Below are positions 1 to 9,119 of a DNA stretch of 44,430 nt, one piece after another; position 1 is the first letter of the stretch, and the number at the start of each line of letters is the position of its first letter. The notes under the pieces are model-generated. The model saw only the letters and a program-made list of their open reading frames with translations. It searched no databases and was not told the DNA's origin. The DNA is from CAJXNP01 sp050305935. GTDB taxonomy: Bacteria; Bacteroidota; Bacteroidia; Cytophagales; Cyclobacteriaceae. The translations under genes and the position numbers were made by a program. The stretch lies in the NCBI GenBank assembly GCA_050305935.1, contig JBNLGG010000035.1, positions 1-44,430 on the forward strand. The letters run 5' to 3'.

Positions 1-64
1 GCTTTGGTTCATCGCTGTCAAAATCTGCCCTGTTATCCTGAATAAATTTTTCCAGTTTATCCAT
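1..64 (-). CDS. Partial gene coupled to the sigma factor, putative anti-sigma or regulatory partner
   Basis: Only the first 21 codons are present, and the gene runs off the left edge of the window. The visible N terminus is MDKLEKFIQDNRADFDSDEP, hydrophilic and acidic. Its ATG overlaps the TGA stop of the sigma factor gene by one base (TGATG), which indicates translational coupling. In Bacteroidota a short cytoplasmic head of this kind right after an ECF sigma gene often belongs to a one-TM anti-sigma-like protein. That assignment is an inference from position and from resemblance of the N terminus, because no membrane segment can be seen here. Confidence 0.6.
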   Translation of the reverse strand, partial: MDKLEKFIQDNRADFDSDEPK

Positions 65-627
65 CACATTAGATTTTTCATTTCTTGTACCAATTTCTTT
101 TTAGCCCTCATATACTGGGACTTGCTTGTGGATTCCGTAATCCCCAGTATTTCAGCAATTTCCTTGTGGTCATATCCTTCAAATAAATAAAGGCTCAATA
201 CGGATCGAAACCCATCAGGAAGCAGTGCAATGGCTATTTTCACTTTTTCCACCTTAAACTCCATCTCCTCATGAGTCACGTCTACCTCGTCTTCCACATC
301 AATATTTTCATTCAGATCGTCCACAAAATCCCTTTTACTTTTTAGGAAGGTCAGGGCCTTATTGACCACTATCCTTTTCAACCACGACCCGAAGGTAGCC
401 CTTCCTTCAAACGCCTTCAGGTTTTGAAAGGCGCTGATAAAAGCCTCCTGGATGACGTCTTCTGCATCATCCGCATCATTCACAATCCTTAGCGCAGCGT
501 TATACATGGCCTTTTTATATAATTCGTAGAGCTTGTAATAAGAAGACCTGTCGCCGGCTCTGCATCGCTCCACAATATCGGCGTGTATGTCCTTGATAAC
601 TGTCGCTTCCAATTTTCCTGATTTCAT
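64..627 (-). CDS. ECF-type RNA polymerase sigma factor (sigma-70 family)
   Basis: The 187-residue protein is the usual ECF length. Sigma region 2 lies at about residues 26-95, with the DAEDVIQEAF core-binding helix and the FGSWLKRIVVN stretch that contacts the -10. Region 4 lies at about 130-183, with a helix-turn-helix around YDHKEIAEILGITEST. It should direct core RNA polymerase to a small regulon, probably an envelope response, although the trigger cannot be read from sequence. The downstream partial gene overlaps its stop codon, as for a co-translated anti-sigma partner. The upstream cca/TPR unit is separated from it by a terminator, so it probably has its own promoter in 628-697. The family is certain; the regulon is unknown. 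Confidence 0.93.
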   Translation of the reverse strand: MKSGKLEATVIKDIHADIVERCRAGDRSSYYKLYELYKKAMYNAALRIVNDADDAEDVIQEAFISAFQNLKAFEGRATFGSWLKRIVVNKALTFLKSKRDFVDDLNENIDVEDEVDVTHEEMEFKVEKVKIAIALLPDGFRSVLSLYLFEGYDHKEIAEILGITESTSKSQYMRAKKKLVQEMKNLM

Positions 628-697
628 TCAAAAGACCGGAATGGAATTAAAGGGTTGCATCCGGATGAAAATAAATTTAGCGAAACGAAAGGAACAT

Positions 698-732
698 AAA
701 AAAAGGCCGTAATCGCAATGACCACGGCCTTT
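698..732 (-). terminator. Rho-independent terminator after the TPR gene
   Basis: Read on the minus strand, a 9-bp stem (702-710 pairing with 724-732, core GGCC) is followed by a run of seven T. It lies 18 bases past the stop of the TPR gene and ends the cca-TPR unit before the sigma factor gene. On the plus strand the following T-rich stretch is weaker. Confidence 0.85.
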
Positions 733-750
733 CATTATTTTTAATTGCTA

Positions 751-1449
751 CTACAATTTTGCTTTTCCGTCCAGAGCCATTTTGAAATCAGGAGCTATTT
801 CAAGGGCTTTGTCAAAATAGGTTTTAGCTTGTTCTTTATTCCCCTGGTCGGCTTCAATTACGCCGAGTAAATTGTAGGCTGCCGCGTTCATGGGGATTTC
901 CTGCTGCTCTGTTTCACTTTTATTGTAGGTGAGTTTTATATCTTTTGCCTCACTATTTTCAGCCACAATTTTGGCATTCGTGCGGGCCTCTGCCAGACGG
1001 CCAAGCTCATACTGCAAGGCGGCGGTATTAAACAGCACATCGATTGACTCTGTCACCAGGTACAATGATTCGTACGACTCCACAGCTTTCGCTTGCAGCC
1101 CCATATTTTCATAGCACAGCGCATTGAGGTGTAATACGTTTGCATTTTGCGGGCGACGCGTTAAAATGTCTGCTGATACAAAGAGCGCTGACGCAAAGTT
1201 ATTATTATCGTAATACAAGTAGCCCAAATTTAACTTAAGTGAATCATCTCCCGGATCCAGAGCGATCAGATCGTACAGCGAATTGACCGCCGCTCTCCAG
1301 TCATTGTATTTCATGGCAAAAACATATTTCATTTGGCTGTATTTGTACATCCCCGATTCCTTAGGATTTGCAGGAGTCTGATTTTGTCCATAACTGCATA
1401 CAGCAATGGTCAAAATAGCCAGGGTCAATAAAAAAATCTTTCTCATCAT
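751..1449 (-). CDS. Secreted tetratricopeptide-repeat protein
   Basis: The 232-residue protein begins with a signal peptide (about residues 1-22, hydrophobic core LLTLAILTIAV, ending SYGQ), so it is predicted to be periplasmic or outer-membrane associated. The rest is TPR-like: alternating helices with small and aromatic residues such as LNLGYLYYDNNNFASALF and a last repeat near AAYNLLGVIEADQGNKEQA. TPRs usually act as protein-binding scaffolds; the partner is unknown. The gene follows cca by 14 bases and is probably co-transcribed with it. Two ATG codons in tandem (1449 and 1446) are both possible starts. A terminator follows at 698-732. Confidence 0.85.
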   Translation of the reverse strand: MMRKIFLLTLAILTIAVCSYGQNQTPANPKESGMYKYSQMKYVFAMKYNDWRAAVNSLYDLIALDPGDDSLKLNLGYLYYDNNNFASALFVSADILTRRPQNANVLHLNALCYENMGLQAKAVESYESLYLVTESIDVLFNTAALQYELGRLAEARTNAKIVAENSEAKDIKLTYNKSETEQQEIPMNAAAYNLLGVIEADQGNKEQAKTYFDKALEIAPDFKMALDGKAKL

Positions 1450-1463
1450 TTTTAAATATTAAT

Positions 1464-2867
1464 TTATGCTTTCTTTAATCCAAGCTTGTCGCCAAGCTCT
1501 TTCATTAATTCGAATGCCTCCTGGTGGTTATTCCTGATTTTTCCTTCGAGGATAGCTTCTTTTATTTCATCCTTAATCGTTCCCACTTCCCTGCCCGGCT
1601 TTAAGTTAAAATATTCCATGATCTCCTCGCCTTTAACTGGTGGCTGGAAATTTTTAATGCGGTCATTTTCTTCGACTTCCTTTAACTTTTCCTCCACTTT
1701 GGTGAAATTATTCAGGTAGCGTTTCACCTTATCCAGATTTTTGGAGGTAATATCCGCCCTGCATAATTTCAATAGGTCGTCCATGTCATCACCCGCCTCA
1801 AACAACAGTCTTCTCAGGGCCGAATCTGTTACCTGATCATTCACAAGTGCGATGGGACGAAGGTGTAGCTTGACGAGGTTTTTTACCTTTTTCATATTTT
1901 CGCCCATGGGCAATTTCAGTTTCCTGAAAATCCCGGGCACCATCCTGGCACCTTTGTCTTCGTGACCATGAAAAGTCCATCCAACGTCCTTGTCAAACCG
2001 TTTGGTCAGCGGCTTGGCAATATCGTGTAGGATCGCCGCCCAGCGAAGCCATAGGTCGGCTCCTTTTTCAATTACATTGTCAAGAACCTGTAAAGTATGA
2101 TAGAAATTATCTTTATGGCCTCTGCCTTCAACGTTTTCTACTCCATGGAGCGCTACCATCTCCGGAAAAATCAATTTCAACAATCCGCAATGGAAGAGCA
2201 ACTTAAAACCATACGAAGGCTTGTCGGCCATAATAATCTTATTCAGTTCATCGGTTATCCGTTCCTGCGAAACGATGGAAATCCTTTCCTTATTTTCAAT
2301 AATAGCATCAAAGGTATCTGGCTCAATGTCAAAATTAAGTTGAGTGGCAAAGCGAATAGCCCGTAGCATTCGCAACGGATCATCAGAAAAAGTAATGGAT
2401 GGATCCAGGGGAGTCTTGATAATCTTCCGCTTTAGGTCTTTCACACCATTAAAGGGATCGATCAATTCTCCAAAATCATCCTGGTTGAGGCTGATAGCCA
2501 TCGCGTTGATGGTAAAATCCCTCCGGTTCTGATCATCTTCGAGGGTGCCGTCCTCCACGATCGGCTTCCTGGAATCCCGACGGTAAGATTCTTTTCTGGC
2601 TCCCACAAACTCAATCTCCATGTCACGGGATTTGATCATCGCTGTGCCAAAACTCTTGAAATAATTAACCCGGATATTGCCTAGTTTCTTTGAAACCTCT
2701 CCTGCTAACTCCATCCCGCTCCCCACACACACCACATCAATATCTTTGGATTCTCTCTTGAGAATCATATCTCGCACAAAACCACCCACCAGATATGTAT
2801 CCACACCCCTGCCGGCATCAGATATTATTCTAAAAATTTTATTATTGAGCTTATCCGAAAAATTCAT
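1464..2867 (-). CDS. cca: CCA tRNA nucleotidyltransferase / poly(A) polymerase family protein with HD domain
   Basis: The 467-residue protein has the class II nucleotidyltransferase head at about residues 22-150, with LVGGFVRD at 26-33, the metal-binding DxD (Asp42, Asp44) and the RRDFTINAM motif. An RNA-binding middle region follows. A C-terminal HD phosphohydrolase domain shows LHDIAKP and FHGHEDKGA. The expected reaction is addition of CCA to tRNA 3' ends from CTP and ATP in the cytoplasm; HD-containing members may also have phosphatase activity. It starts at an ATG and is divergent from pyrG across 278 bases. A weak -7-like TAACTTTA lies upstream at 2896-2903 on the minus strand. CCA-adding and poly(A)-adding enzymes cannot be separated from sequence alone, but a single chromosomal copy would favour CCA addition. 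Confidence 0.9.
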   Translation of the reverse strand: MNFSDKLNNKIFRIISDAGRGVDTYLVGGFVRDMILKRESKDIDVVCVGSGMELAGEVSKKLGNIRVNYFKSFGTAMIKSRDMEIEFVGARKESYRRDSRKPIVEDGTLEDDQNRRDFTINAMAISLNQDDFGELIDPFNGVKDLKRKIIKTPLDPSITFSDDPLRMLRAIRFATQLNFDIEPDTFDAIIENKERISIVSQERITDELNKIIMADKPSYGFKLLFHCGLLKLIFPEMVALHGVENVEGRGHKDNFYHTLQVLDNVIEKGADLWLRWAAILHDIAKPLTKRFDKDVGWTFHGHEDKGARMVPGIFRKLKLPMGENMKKVKNLVKLHLRPIALVNDQVTDSALRRLLFEAGDDMDDLLKLCRADITSKNLDKVKRYLNNFTKVEEKLKEVEENDRIKNFQPPVKGEEIMEYFNLKPGREVGTIKDEIKEAILEGKIRNNHQEAFELMKELGDKLGLKKA

Positions 2868-3103
2868 TGAGGCACACCGATTCTCTACCAGCGGGTAAAG
2901 TTATAATGAAACCGAGCATGACGCAAGCGACACAGGAAGCAATGATTATAAAATGCGAGGTTCCATCTGACTATTGAAAAAGAATGGAATGAACAGATGA
3001 AAAGACGTAACTTAAAAAGCTTCTTTTATGGTCATTCACTGAGCTTTATCATTTCGTGAAAACAAAAACTCAGAAAAAGGAAAAACTTTTGATTTCTATC
3101 CTA

Positions 3104-3111
3104 TACCTTTG
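3104..3111 (+). promoter_or_regulatory. Bacteroidota -7 promoter element for pyrG-yidC
   Basis: TACCTTTG matches the -7 consensus TAnnTTTG exactly and lies 34 bases before the pyrG start. I found no TTG/TTTG at the ideal 19-21 base spacing; the nearest TTTTG is only 12 bases upstream. The -33 element is therefore weak or absent. Confidence 0.6.
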
Positions 3112-3145
3112 TACCCCATAAGTTTGAATTTTTTATCAGTCACTT

Positions 3146-4771
3146 ATGGGCAAAACCAAATACATTTTTGTTACAGGAGGAGTTACTTCATCTTTAGGAA
3201 AAGGAATCATTTCAGCTTCACTTGGCAAATTACTTCAATCCAGAGGATACAAAGTTACCATTCAAAAATTTGACCCCTATATCAATATTGATCCGGGTAC
3301 GCTAAATCCGTATGAGCATGGCGAATGCTATGTCACAGAGGATGGCGCAGAAACTGACCTTGACCTGGGGCATTACGAGCGCTTCCTGAACATACGCACT
3401 TCACAAGCCAATAACGTTACAACCGGTAGGATTTACAATAATGTAATCACCAAAGAGCGTGAAGGTGAATACCTGGGAAAAACCGTTCAGGTAATTCCGC
3501 ATATCACCGACGAAATTAAAAACAACTTCTATAAGCTTGGTGAAAACGATGAATATGACATGATCATCACCGAGATCGGTGGGTCCGTCGGAGATATTGA
3601 ATCACTGCCGTTCATTGAAGCCATGAGGCAGACCAAATGGGATCTGGGATCCGAAAACTTTTTGGTGATTCACCTGACGCTGATACCTTACCTCAAAGCG
3701 GCCGGTGAACTCAAAACCAAACCAACCCAGCACTCTGTAAAAAAATTATTGGAATCGGGTATTCAACCGGACATTCTGGTTTGCCGTTCTGATCGGGCCA
3801 TTTCTACTGACATCAGAAAGAAATTAGCGCTTTTCTGCAACGTCCCGGTCAACTGTGTCATTCAGGCACAGGACGCAGAAACCATTTATGATGTACCCTT
3901 GCTCATGAGGAAAGAAAAACTCGACGAAAGGGTGCTGGAAAAATTGGGGATGGAAAGCGGAAAGGAACCAACCCTTGACCACTGGAAGGAGTTTTTAGGA
4001 AAGCTTAAAAATCCTACCAACGATGTATGCATCGCCCTGATCGGAAAATATGTTGAGCTTCATGACGCCTATAAATCCATTGTGGAGTCTTTCATCCATG
4101 CCGGCGCTCACAATGAATGCAAAGTAAATGTCAAATGGATTTCTTCTGAGTTTTTAGATGAGGAAAACCTGGACGAAAAGCTCAATAATATCGATGGTAT
4201 ATTGATTGCCCCAGGTTTTGGGGAGCGTGGAATTGAGGGGAAAATCCTTGCCGCGAAACATGCAAGAATAAACAATATCCCATTTTTCGGTATCTGCCTG
4301 GGCATGCAGTGTGCCGTCATTGAGTTTGGAAGAAATGTACTGGGCCATCAGGATGCCGCTTCTACAGAGTTAAATGAGAAGACCAAACACCCGATCATTG
4401 ATCTGATGGAAGATCAAAAGAACATCACGAAAAAAGGTGGTACCATGAGGCTGGGTGCATACCCCTGTGAGTTGAAGAAAGGCTCAAAAGTTGCAACCAT
4501 CTACGGTAAAGGAAAGATAACCGAAAGGCATAGGCATCGTTATGAGTTTAATAACAAATACCTGAAGGCTTTTGAAGATAATGGTATGAAGGCGGCAGGA
4601 ATCAACCCGGATTCAAACCTGGTGGAAATAGTTGAATTAAAGAAACATCCGTGGTACATTGGCACGCAGTTTCATCCGGAGTTAAAAAGTACGGTTATTG
4701 AACCACACCCACTTTTCATCGGCTTTATTCACGCCGCAATAGATTATAAAAAATTTCGCGAGGAAAATTAA
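3146..4771 (+). CDS. pyrG: CTP synthase
   Basis: The enzyme makes CTP from UTP, ATP and glutamine, the last step of pyrimidine nucleotide synthesis. At 541 residues it is full length (E. coli has 545). The N-terminal amidoligase domain carries the nucleotide loop VTGGVTSSLGKG near residues 9-20. The C-terminal class I glutamine amidotransferase domain has the nucleophile Cys384 in GICLGMQ and the His510/Glu512 pair in FHPEL, so both half-reactions should work. It starts at an ATG after an A/T-rich leader without a Shine-Dalgarno. yidC follows 21 bases later in the same transcription unit. Confidence 0.98.
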   Translation: MGKTKYIFVTGGVTSSLGKGIISASLGKLLQSRGYKVTIQKFDPYINIDPGTLNPYEHGECYVTEDGAETDLDLGHYERFLNIRTSQANNVTTGRIYNNVITKEREGEYLGKTVQVIPHITDEIKNNFYKLGENDEYDMIITEIGGSVGDIESLPFIEAMRQTKWDLGSENFLVIHLTLIPYLKAAGELKTKPTQHSVKKLLESGIQPDILVCRSDRAISTDIRKKLALFCNVPVNCVIQAQDAETIYDVPLLMRKEKLDERVLEKLGMESGKEPTLDHWKEFLGKLKNPTNDVCIALIGKYVELHDAYKSIVESFIHAGAHNECKVNVKWISSEFLDEENLDEKLNNIDGILIAPGFGERGIEGKILAAKHARINNIPFFGICLGMQCAVIEFGRNVLGHQDAASTELNEKTKHPIIDLMEDQKNITKKGGTMRLGAYPCELKKGSKVATIYGKGKITERHRHRYEFNNKYLKAFEDNGMKAAGINPDSNLVEIVELKKHPWYIGTQFHPELKSTVIEPHPLFIGFIHAAIDYKKFREEN

Positions 4772-4792
4772 TTATTAACATATTAAACTAAA

Positions 4793-6631
4793 ATGGACAA
4801 GTCACAATCCGTAGGAATTGTAGTAATGGCGCTTTTTGTGTTGGGCTATTTATACTTTTTTGCACCAAAGACTCCTGAGGAGCCTCAAGGTGGGCCTACT
4901 GCTACAGAGCAAACAGAACAATTGCCAAACACCAGCAATTCTACTCAAATTGATACCACCACTATTGAAACAACCATCGCTGATGATTCTACGCATAACG
5001 AACAGCTTAAACAGCAATTTGGAAATTTTATAGCTGGCGCTGAGGGAAAAGAAGAAACGTTTACCCTGGAAAATGAGAACATTATCGTTGAATTTTCCAA
5101 CAAAGGAGGAGTTGTCAAAAAAGTAACCCTAAAGGGCTACGAGGATTTTCAATTTGAAAAAGTCGTCCTTCTCAACGAAGAAAGCAGCAATATCCAACTA
5201 ATGGCCAATACCGCCAATGGCCCGGTAAACCTGGCCGGTTTGTATTTTCAGGAAAATAAAAATTTCACTCCCAAAACTGACACAGCAGGCATAAGCTTTA
5301 CTCTTCCATTAGCAACCGGAGGCTCCATAGTCCACACATACTATTTACCGAAGAACTCATTTACCGTCATTCAAAAGAACAACTACGATGAGCTCAAAAA
5401 GCAGGTGATCGATGGAAAGGTGAGCATGGTGTGGAAAAATGACCTGCGAAAGCTGGAAAGAGATATAAAATACAACCGAACCTACACCGGTATTAAATAT
5501 TACAGTGATGAAGAAGGAATAGACGACATAGGATTACGCTCCAATAAACATGTAGAAGAAGATCTCCCCTATCCTATCAATTGGGTTTCCTTTAAGCAAC
5601 GATTCTTTGTCACCAGCTTGATTTCAAACAGCCAGTTTACAAAAGGCCGGATGTCTACAGAAACCAACGAAAACGACACCGCTGTTGTGAAAAGTGCGAA
5701 ACTGGCACTGGAGTTGCCTTTAGAATACTTTGATAAAGACGAAACCTTTAAATATTATTTCGGCCCTATCAAATTTAACATCCTGAAAAAGGTAGCTGGT
5801 GGTTTTGAGGAAAACCTTGACCTGGGCTGGCCTGTGATAAAATGGATCAACCGGTTTTTAATTATTTCGGTGTTTAACTTCCTCGAAAAATTCATCGGAA
5901 GCTACGGGTTGATTATCATTCTTCTCGTTTTTGTTATCCGTATCATCCTTTCGCCACTTACCTACCGATCTCACATGCAGATGGCGAAGACAAAAGTGCT
6001 AAAACCTGAGCTGGATGAAATAAAGGAAAAACACGAAGGTGACATGCAGAAGATACAGTCTGAGCAGATGAAGCTTTACAAGCAGGTGGGGGTAAATCCG
6101 CTGAGCGGGTGTATACCATTAGTCCTTCAGATGCCTATTCTTTTTGCCATGTTCCAGTTTATACCTCACGCCATTGAGCTGCGGCATGAATCGTTCCTTT
6201 GGGCTAAAGACCTTTCGATGTATGACAGTATCATAAACTTACCTTTTAATATTCCATTCTATGGTGACCATGTGAGTTTATTTACTCTACTGATGACAGC
6301 ATCCACTATCCTGATCACCTGGTCGCAGGGTCAGATGACTGCATCGACCGTTCAGGGCCCCATGAAAAGCATGCAGTACATGATGCCAATTATTTTCTTG
6401 TTTGTGCTGAACAGTTTCCCATCGGGATTGACCTTCTATTATTTCGTTTCAAACATTGTCTCCTTTACCCAGATATCACTGATCAAGCGATTTGTCGATG
6501 AGGACAAAATCAGAAGGATTCTGGACGAAAACAGATTGCGAAATTCAACGAAGAAGAAATCCAAATTTCAGGCAAGGCTTGAAGAGGCCATGAAGGCAAG
6601 TGAAGACGCAAAAAAGAAGAAAAAGAAATAG
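4793..6631 (+). CDS. yidC: Membrane protein insertase YidC (Oxa1 family, long Bacteroidota form)
   Basis: YidC inserts and folds inner-membrane proteins, alone or with SecYEG. This 612-residue protein has an N-terminal TM anchor (about residues 8-24), then a large periplasmic beta domain, then the conserved Oxa1 core from about residue 350. The core includes the GLIIILLVFVIRIILSPLTY segment, the amphipathic cytoplasmic hairpin (KPELDEIKEKHEGD), GVNPLSGCIPLVLQMP and later TM helices. The C-terminal tail is strongly basic and lysine-rich (ending KKKKKK), which probably contacts the ribosome. It is co-transcribed with pyrG and followed by a strong terminator. Confidence 0.97.
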   Translation: MDKSQSVGIVVMALFVLGYLYFFAPKTPEEPQGGPTATEQTEQLPNTSNSTQIDTTTIETTIADDSTHNEQLKQQFGNFIAGAEGKEETFTLENENIIVEFSNKGGVVKKVTLKGYEDFQFEKVVLLNEESSNIQLMANTANGPVNLAGLYFQENKNFTPKTDTAGISFTLPLATGGSIVHTYYLPKNSFTVIQKNNYDELKKQVIDGKVSMVWKNDLRKLERDIKYNRTYTGIKYYSDEEGIDDIGLRSNKHVEEDLPYPINWVSFKQRFFVTSLISNSQFTKGRMSTETNENDTAVVKSAKLALELPLEYFDKDETFKYYFGPIKFNILKKVAGGFEENLDLGWPVIKWINRFLIISVFNFLEKFIGSYGLIIILLVFVIRIILSPLTYRSHMQMAKTKVLKPELDEIKEKHEGDMQKIQSEQMKLYKQVGVNPLSGCIPLVLQMPILFAMFQFIPHAIELRHESFLWAKDLSMYDSIINLPFNIPFYGDHVSLFTLLMTASTILITWSQGQMTASTVQGPMKSMQYMMPIIFLFVLNSFPSGLTFYYFVSNIVSFTQISLIKRFVDEDKIRRILDENRLRNSTKKKSKFQARLEEAMKASEDAKKKKKK

Positions 6632-6650
6632 ATCTCATTTCCTGATCGAA

Positions 6651-6676
6651 AGCCCGGCAGATGCCGGGCTTTTTTT
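6651..6676 (+). terminator. Rho-independent terminator of pyrG-yidC
   Basis: A perfect 8-bp GC-rich stem (AGCCCGGC / GCCGGGCT) with an AGAT loop is followed by six T. It starts 20 bases after the yidC stop codon. Confidence 0.95.
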
Positions 6677-6763
6677 ATCAATATTTTTTTTATCTGAAAA
6701 TTGGCTCTAACTTTCGCTTTTTCGGCACATTAAAACAACAACTCTTACTCTCAAATATTATTA

Positions 6764-6795
6764 TTGAGTTTTTCTTATTGAAAACTTTATCTTTG
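6764..6795 (+). promoter_or_regulatory. Promoter of the parA operon
   Basis: TATCTTTG at 6788-6795 matches the -7 consensus TAnnTTTG exactly. A TTG at 6764-6766 lies 21 bases upstream as the -33 element. The ATG of parA is 46 bases downstream of the -7. Confidence 0.75.
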
Positions 6796-6841
6796 CGTGA
6801 CTAATTATTTAAAACATTTTTCGCTTTAACCAGAATAGTTT

Positions 6842-7612
6842 ATGGGCAGAATAATCGCCATCGCTAATCAAAAAGGAGGTGTGGGTAAGACTACCTCGGC
6901 TATCAACCTGGGAGCCAGTTTTGCAGCATTGGATTACAAGACACTCATCGTAGACGCTGACCCGCAGGCCAACTCTACCTCAGGTGTGGGACATAATCCT
7001 AAAGAGATTCGGGAAAGCATTTACGAATGCATGGTTGACGGTTTAAAAGCGAAAGATTGTATCCTGGATACGGGTCAAAAAGACCTGTATCTATTGCCCA
7101 GCCACATTGATCTGGTGGGCGCCGAGGTGGAAATGGTCAACCTTGAAAGCCGGGAAGAAAAAATGCGCCTGGCGCTGGAGCCAATAAAGGATGATTTTGA
7201 TTTTATCATCATTGATTGCTCTCCTTCATTGGGTTTGATCACCATAAATGCCCTTACCGCAGCCGACTCTGTGATCATTCCTGTACAATGCGAATATTTT
7301 GCATTGGAAGGATTAGGAAAATTGTTGAACACTATCCAGATCATTCAAAAAAGACTCAATACAAGACTTGAAATTGAAGGAATCCTGCTGACGATGTACG
7401 ATGTACGCTTGCGATTATCCAACCAGGTAGTGGAAGACGTGCAAACCCATTTTAAGCACATGGTTTTTGATAGCATTATCCCAAGAAATATCAAGTTAAG
7501 CGAATCTCCAAGTTTTGGGATTCCCGCGATCATACATGATGCCGAAAGTAAAGGAGCCATAAGCTACCTTAATTTGTCGAAAGAAATACTAGCTAAAAAT
7601 GGATTAGGTTGA
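6842..7612 (+). CDS. parA: Chromosome partitioning ATPase ParA (Soj)
   Basis: The protein is a deviant Walker-type ATPase that works with ParB on parS sites to segregate the replication origin. In its 256 residues the Walker A box KGGVGKTT is at 11-18, followed by LIVDADPQ and IIIDCSPSLG, all typical of ParA/MinD. It lacks the N-terminal helix-turn-helix of plasmid type Ia ParA, as chromosomal Soj proteins do. It opens a five-gene run (parA, parB, DUF5683, dapB, lepB) with its own promoter. parB begins one base after the stop. Confidence 0.97.
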   Translation: MGRIIAIANQKGGVGKTTSAINLGASFAALDYKTLIVDADPQANSTSGVGHNPKEIRESIYECMVDGLKAKDCILDTGQKDLYLLPSHIDLVGAEVEMVNLESREEKMRLALEPIKDDFDFIIIDCSPSLGLITINALTAADSVIIPVQCEYFALEGLGKLLNTIQIIQKRLNTRLEIEGILLTMYDVRLRLSNQVVEDVQTHFKHMVFDSIIPRNIKLSESPSFGIPAIIHDAESKGAISYLNLSKEILAKNGLG

Positions 7613-7613
7613 T

Positions 7614-8513
7614 ATGGCAGATAATAAATCAAAAAGAAGAAACGCCCTGGGAAGAGGTCTGGGAGCATTGCTGGAAGATAGTTCGTCAGAACCCCAGGAT
7701 CTTAAAACGCCTTCGGTTGCGGGATCAATAAGTGAAATTCCGGTGGGAGAAATTGAGGTAAATCCCTTTCAGCCGAGAACTGACTTTGACCAGGAAGCTC
7801 TGGAAGAACTGGCAGAATCCATCAAAGTGCAGGGAATCATCCAGCCGATCACCGTGCGAAAGCTTGCTTCAAATCAATACCAGCTAATATCCGGCGAAAG
7901 AAGGCTGCAAGCCTCTAAAATTGCGGGCCTTGAAAAAGTTCCGGCTTACATCAGGACAGCGGATGACCAGCAAATGCTGGAAATGGCATTGATTGAAAAC
8001 ATTCAGCGGGAAAATCTAAATGCCATCGAAATTGCACTCAGCTACCAGCGATTAATTGCAGAATGTAGTTTAAAGCAGGAAGAGCTTGGCGACCGGGTTG
8101 GTAAAAAAAGGGCAACCGTTACTAACTATCTGCGGCTGTTAAAATTACCTCCTGACATACAGGCCGGTATCCGTGATGGTAAACTATCGATGGGCCACGC
8201 TCGTGCCCTCATCGGAATTGAAGACATTGGAATTCAACTCAAGCTGTTTGAAAACATCATAAAAAATGACCTTAGTGTTCGGAAGACCGAAGAGCTGGTT
8301 CGTCAGTACCAATCTGTGGCGGAAGACGAGGAAAAACCAGAAAAAGCATCTAAAGGCCTGAGTTATGAATTAAAATCTATTCAAGATAAACTGTCATCAC
8401 ATTTTGGCACCAGGGTTTACCTTAAAAATGACAACGAAAACAAGGGAGAAATCAAGATCCCCTATATTTCGCATGAAGACCTAAACAGGATTCTTGAAAT
8501 CATCAATTTTTAA
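7614..8513 (+). CDS. parB: Chromosome partitioning protein ParB (Spo0J)
   Basis: ParB binds parS, loads as a CTP-dependent clamp and stimulates ParA. The 299-residue protein has a basic N terminus with the GRGLGALL motif expected to contact ParA. The ParB/sulfiredoxin domain at about 40-130 includes ISGERRLQASK, the CTP-binding region. A central helix-turn-helix lies around EELGDRVGKKRATVTNYL, and a dimerisation tail follows. I saw no parS-like palindrome nearby; the CACTGTG-type cores present do not match. It is spaced one base from parA. Confidence 0.97.
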   Translation: MADNKSKRRNALGRGLGALLEDSSSEPQDLKTPSVAGSISEIPVGEIEVNPFQPRTDFDQEALEELAESIKVQGIIQPITVRKLASNQYQLISGERRLQASKIAGLEKVPAYIRTADDQQMLEMALIENIQRENLNAIEIALSYQRLIAECSLKQEELGDRVGKKRATVTNYLRLLKLPPDIQAGIRDGKLSMGHARALIGIEDIGIQLKLFENIIKNDLSVRKTEELVRQYQSVAEDEEKPEKASKGLSYELKSIQDKLSSHFGTRVYLKNDNENKGEIKIPYISHEDLNRILEIINF

Positions 8514-8523
8514 CCGGCGTTGG

Positions 8524-9117
8524 ATGCATTGTAAAATCTTCCTTTTTCTACTCTTTGTCGTTCCGGCGGGCCTGTTGGCTCAGCAGCAACCGAGAGTTGA
8601 GGAAGATTTCAGTAATCTTGATTCTCTTTCTCAGACCGCTCAACTGATCTTTACTGATACTCTGGTAGACAAACCAAATAAAGCAGCATTGTATTCCGCT
8701 ATGCTGCCTGGCCTCGGCCAGTTGTATAACAACAAACCATGGAAAGTACCTATTATCTATGGAGGATTCATGCTGTTGGGGTATGTTATCAAATACAACA
8801 ACGATGCGTTTCTGGAATCCCGTGCGGCGTTGTTTGCTGAAAAAGACGGAGATCAAAGAACCGAACCAAAGCCCCCTTTAAATCTCGTAAGCGTGGATGT
8901 GCTGGAACGTAGAAATGATTATTTCAGGAGGAATAGGGATTTTACAATTATCCTCACGATAGCCTGGTACTTGCTAAATATAGTAGACGCCCACGTGGAT
9001 GGACATCTAAATGAATTTGTGATCACGGATGACCTTTCATTAAATTTTGGTACACCCAGTGAACCAACGAGTTACAGCGCGGCCAGTTTTGGACTTTCAT
9101 TAACATTTACTTTTTAG
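8524..9117 (+). CDS. DUF5683 outer-membrane or periplasmic protein
   Basis: I chose the ATG at 8524. It gives a clean signal peptide (MHCKIFLFLLFVVPAGLLAQ) and a 197-residue protein starting 10 bases after parB. An upstream in-frame TTG at 8494, inside parB, would only add 10 residues ahead of the signal peptide. The body has the DUF5683 hallmark PGLGQLYNNKPWK, a hydrophobic segment (IIYGGFMLLGYVIKY), a second one (FTIILTIAWYLLNIVDAH) and a C terminus ending in alternating aromatics (LSLTFTF) like an outer-membrane strand. Function is unknown. Its place between parB and dapB is conserved in many Bacteroidota, from general knowledge. Confidence 0.85.
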   Translation: MHCKIFLFLLFVVPAGLLAQQQPRVEEDFSNLDSLSQTAQLIFTDTLVDKPNKAALYSAMLPGLGQLYNNKPWKVPIIYGGFMLLGYVIKYNNDAFLESRAALFAEKDGDQRTEPKPPLNLVSVDVLERRNDYFRRNRDFTIILTIAWYLLNIVDAHVDGHLNEFVITDDLSLNFGTPSEPTSYSAASFGLSLTFTF

Positions 9118-9119
9118 TT

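Noticed and set aside
2960..2988. TTCCAT / ATGGAA hairpin between cca and pyrG
   Set aside because: A six-base stem with a 16-base loop and no T run; too weak for a terminator or operator call.
8988..9005. CACGTG core in the DUF5683 gene as a parS site
   Set aside because: Only the central six bases agree with the parS palindrome; the flanks match by chance. Other CACGTG cores in the window (about 19709, 38142, 38336) also fail. No parS is called.
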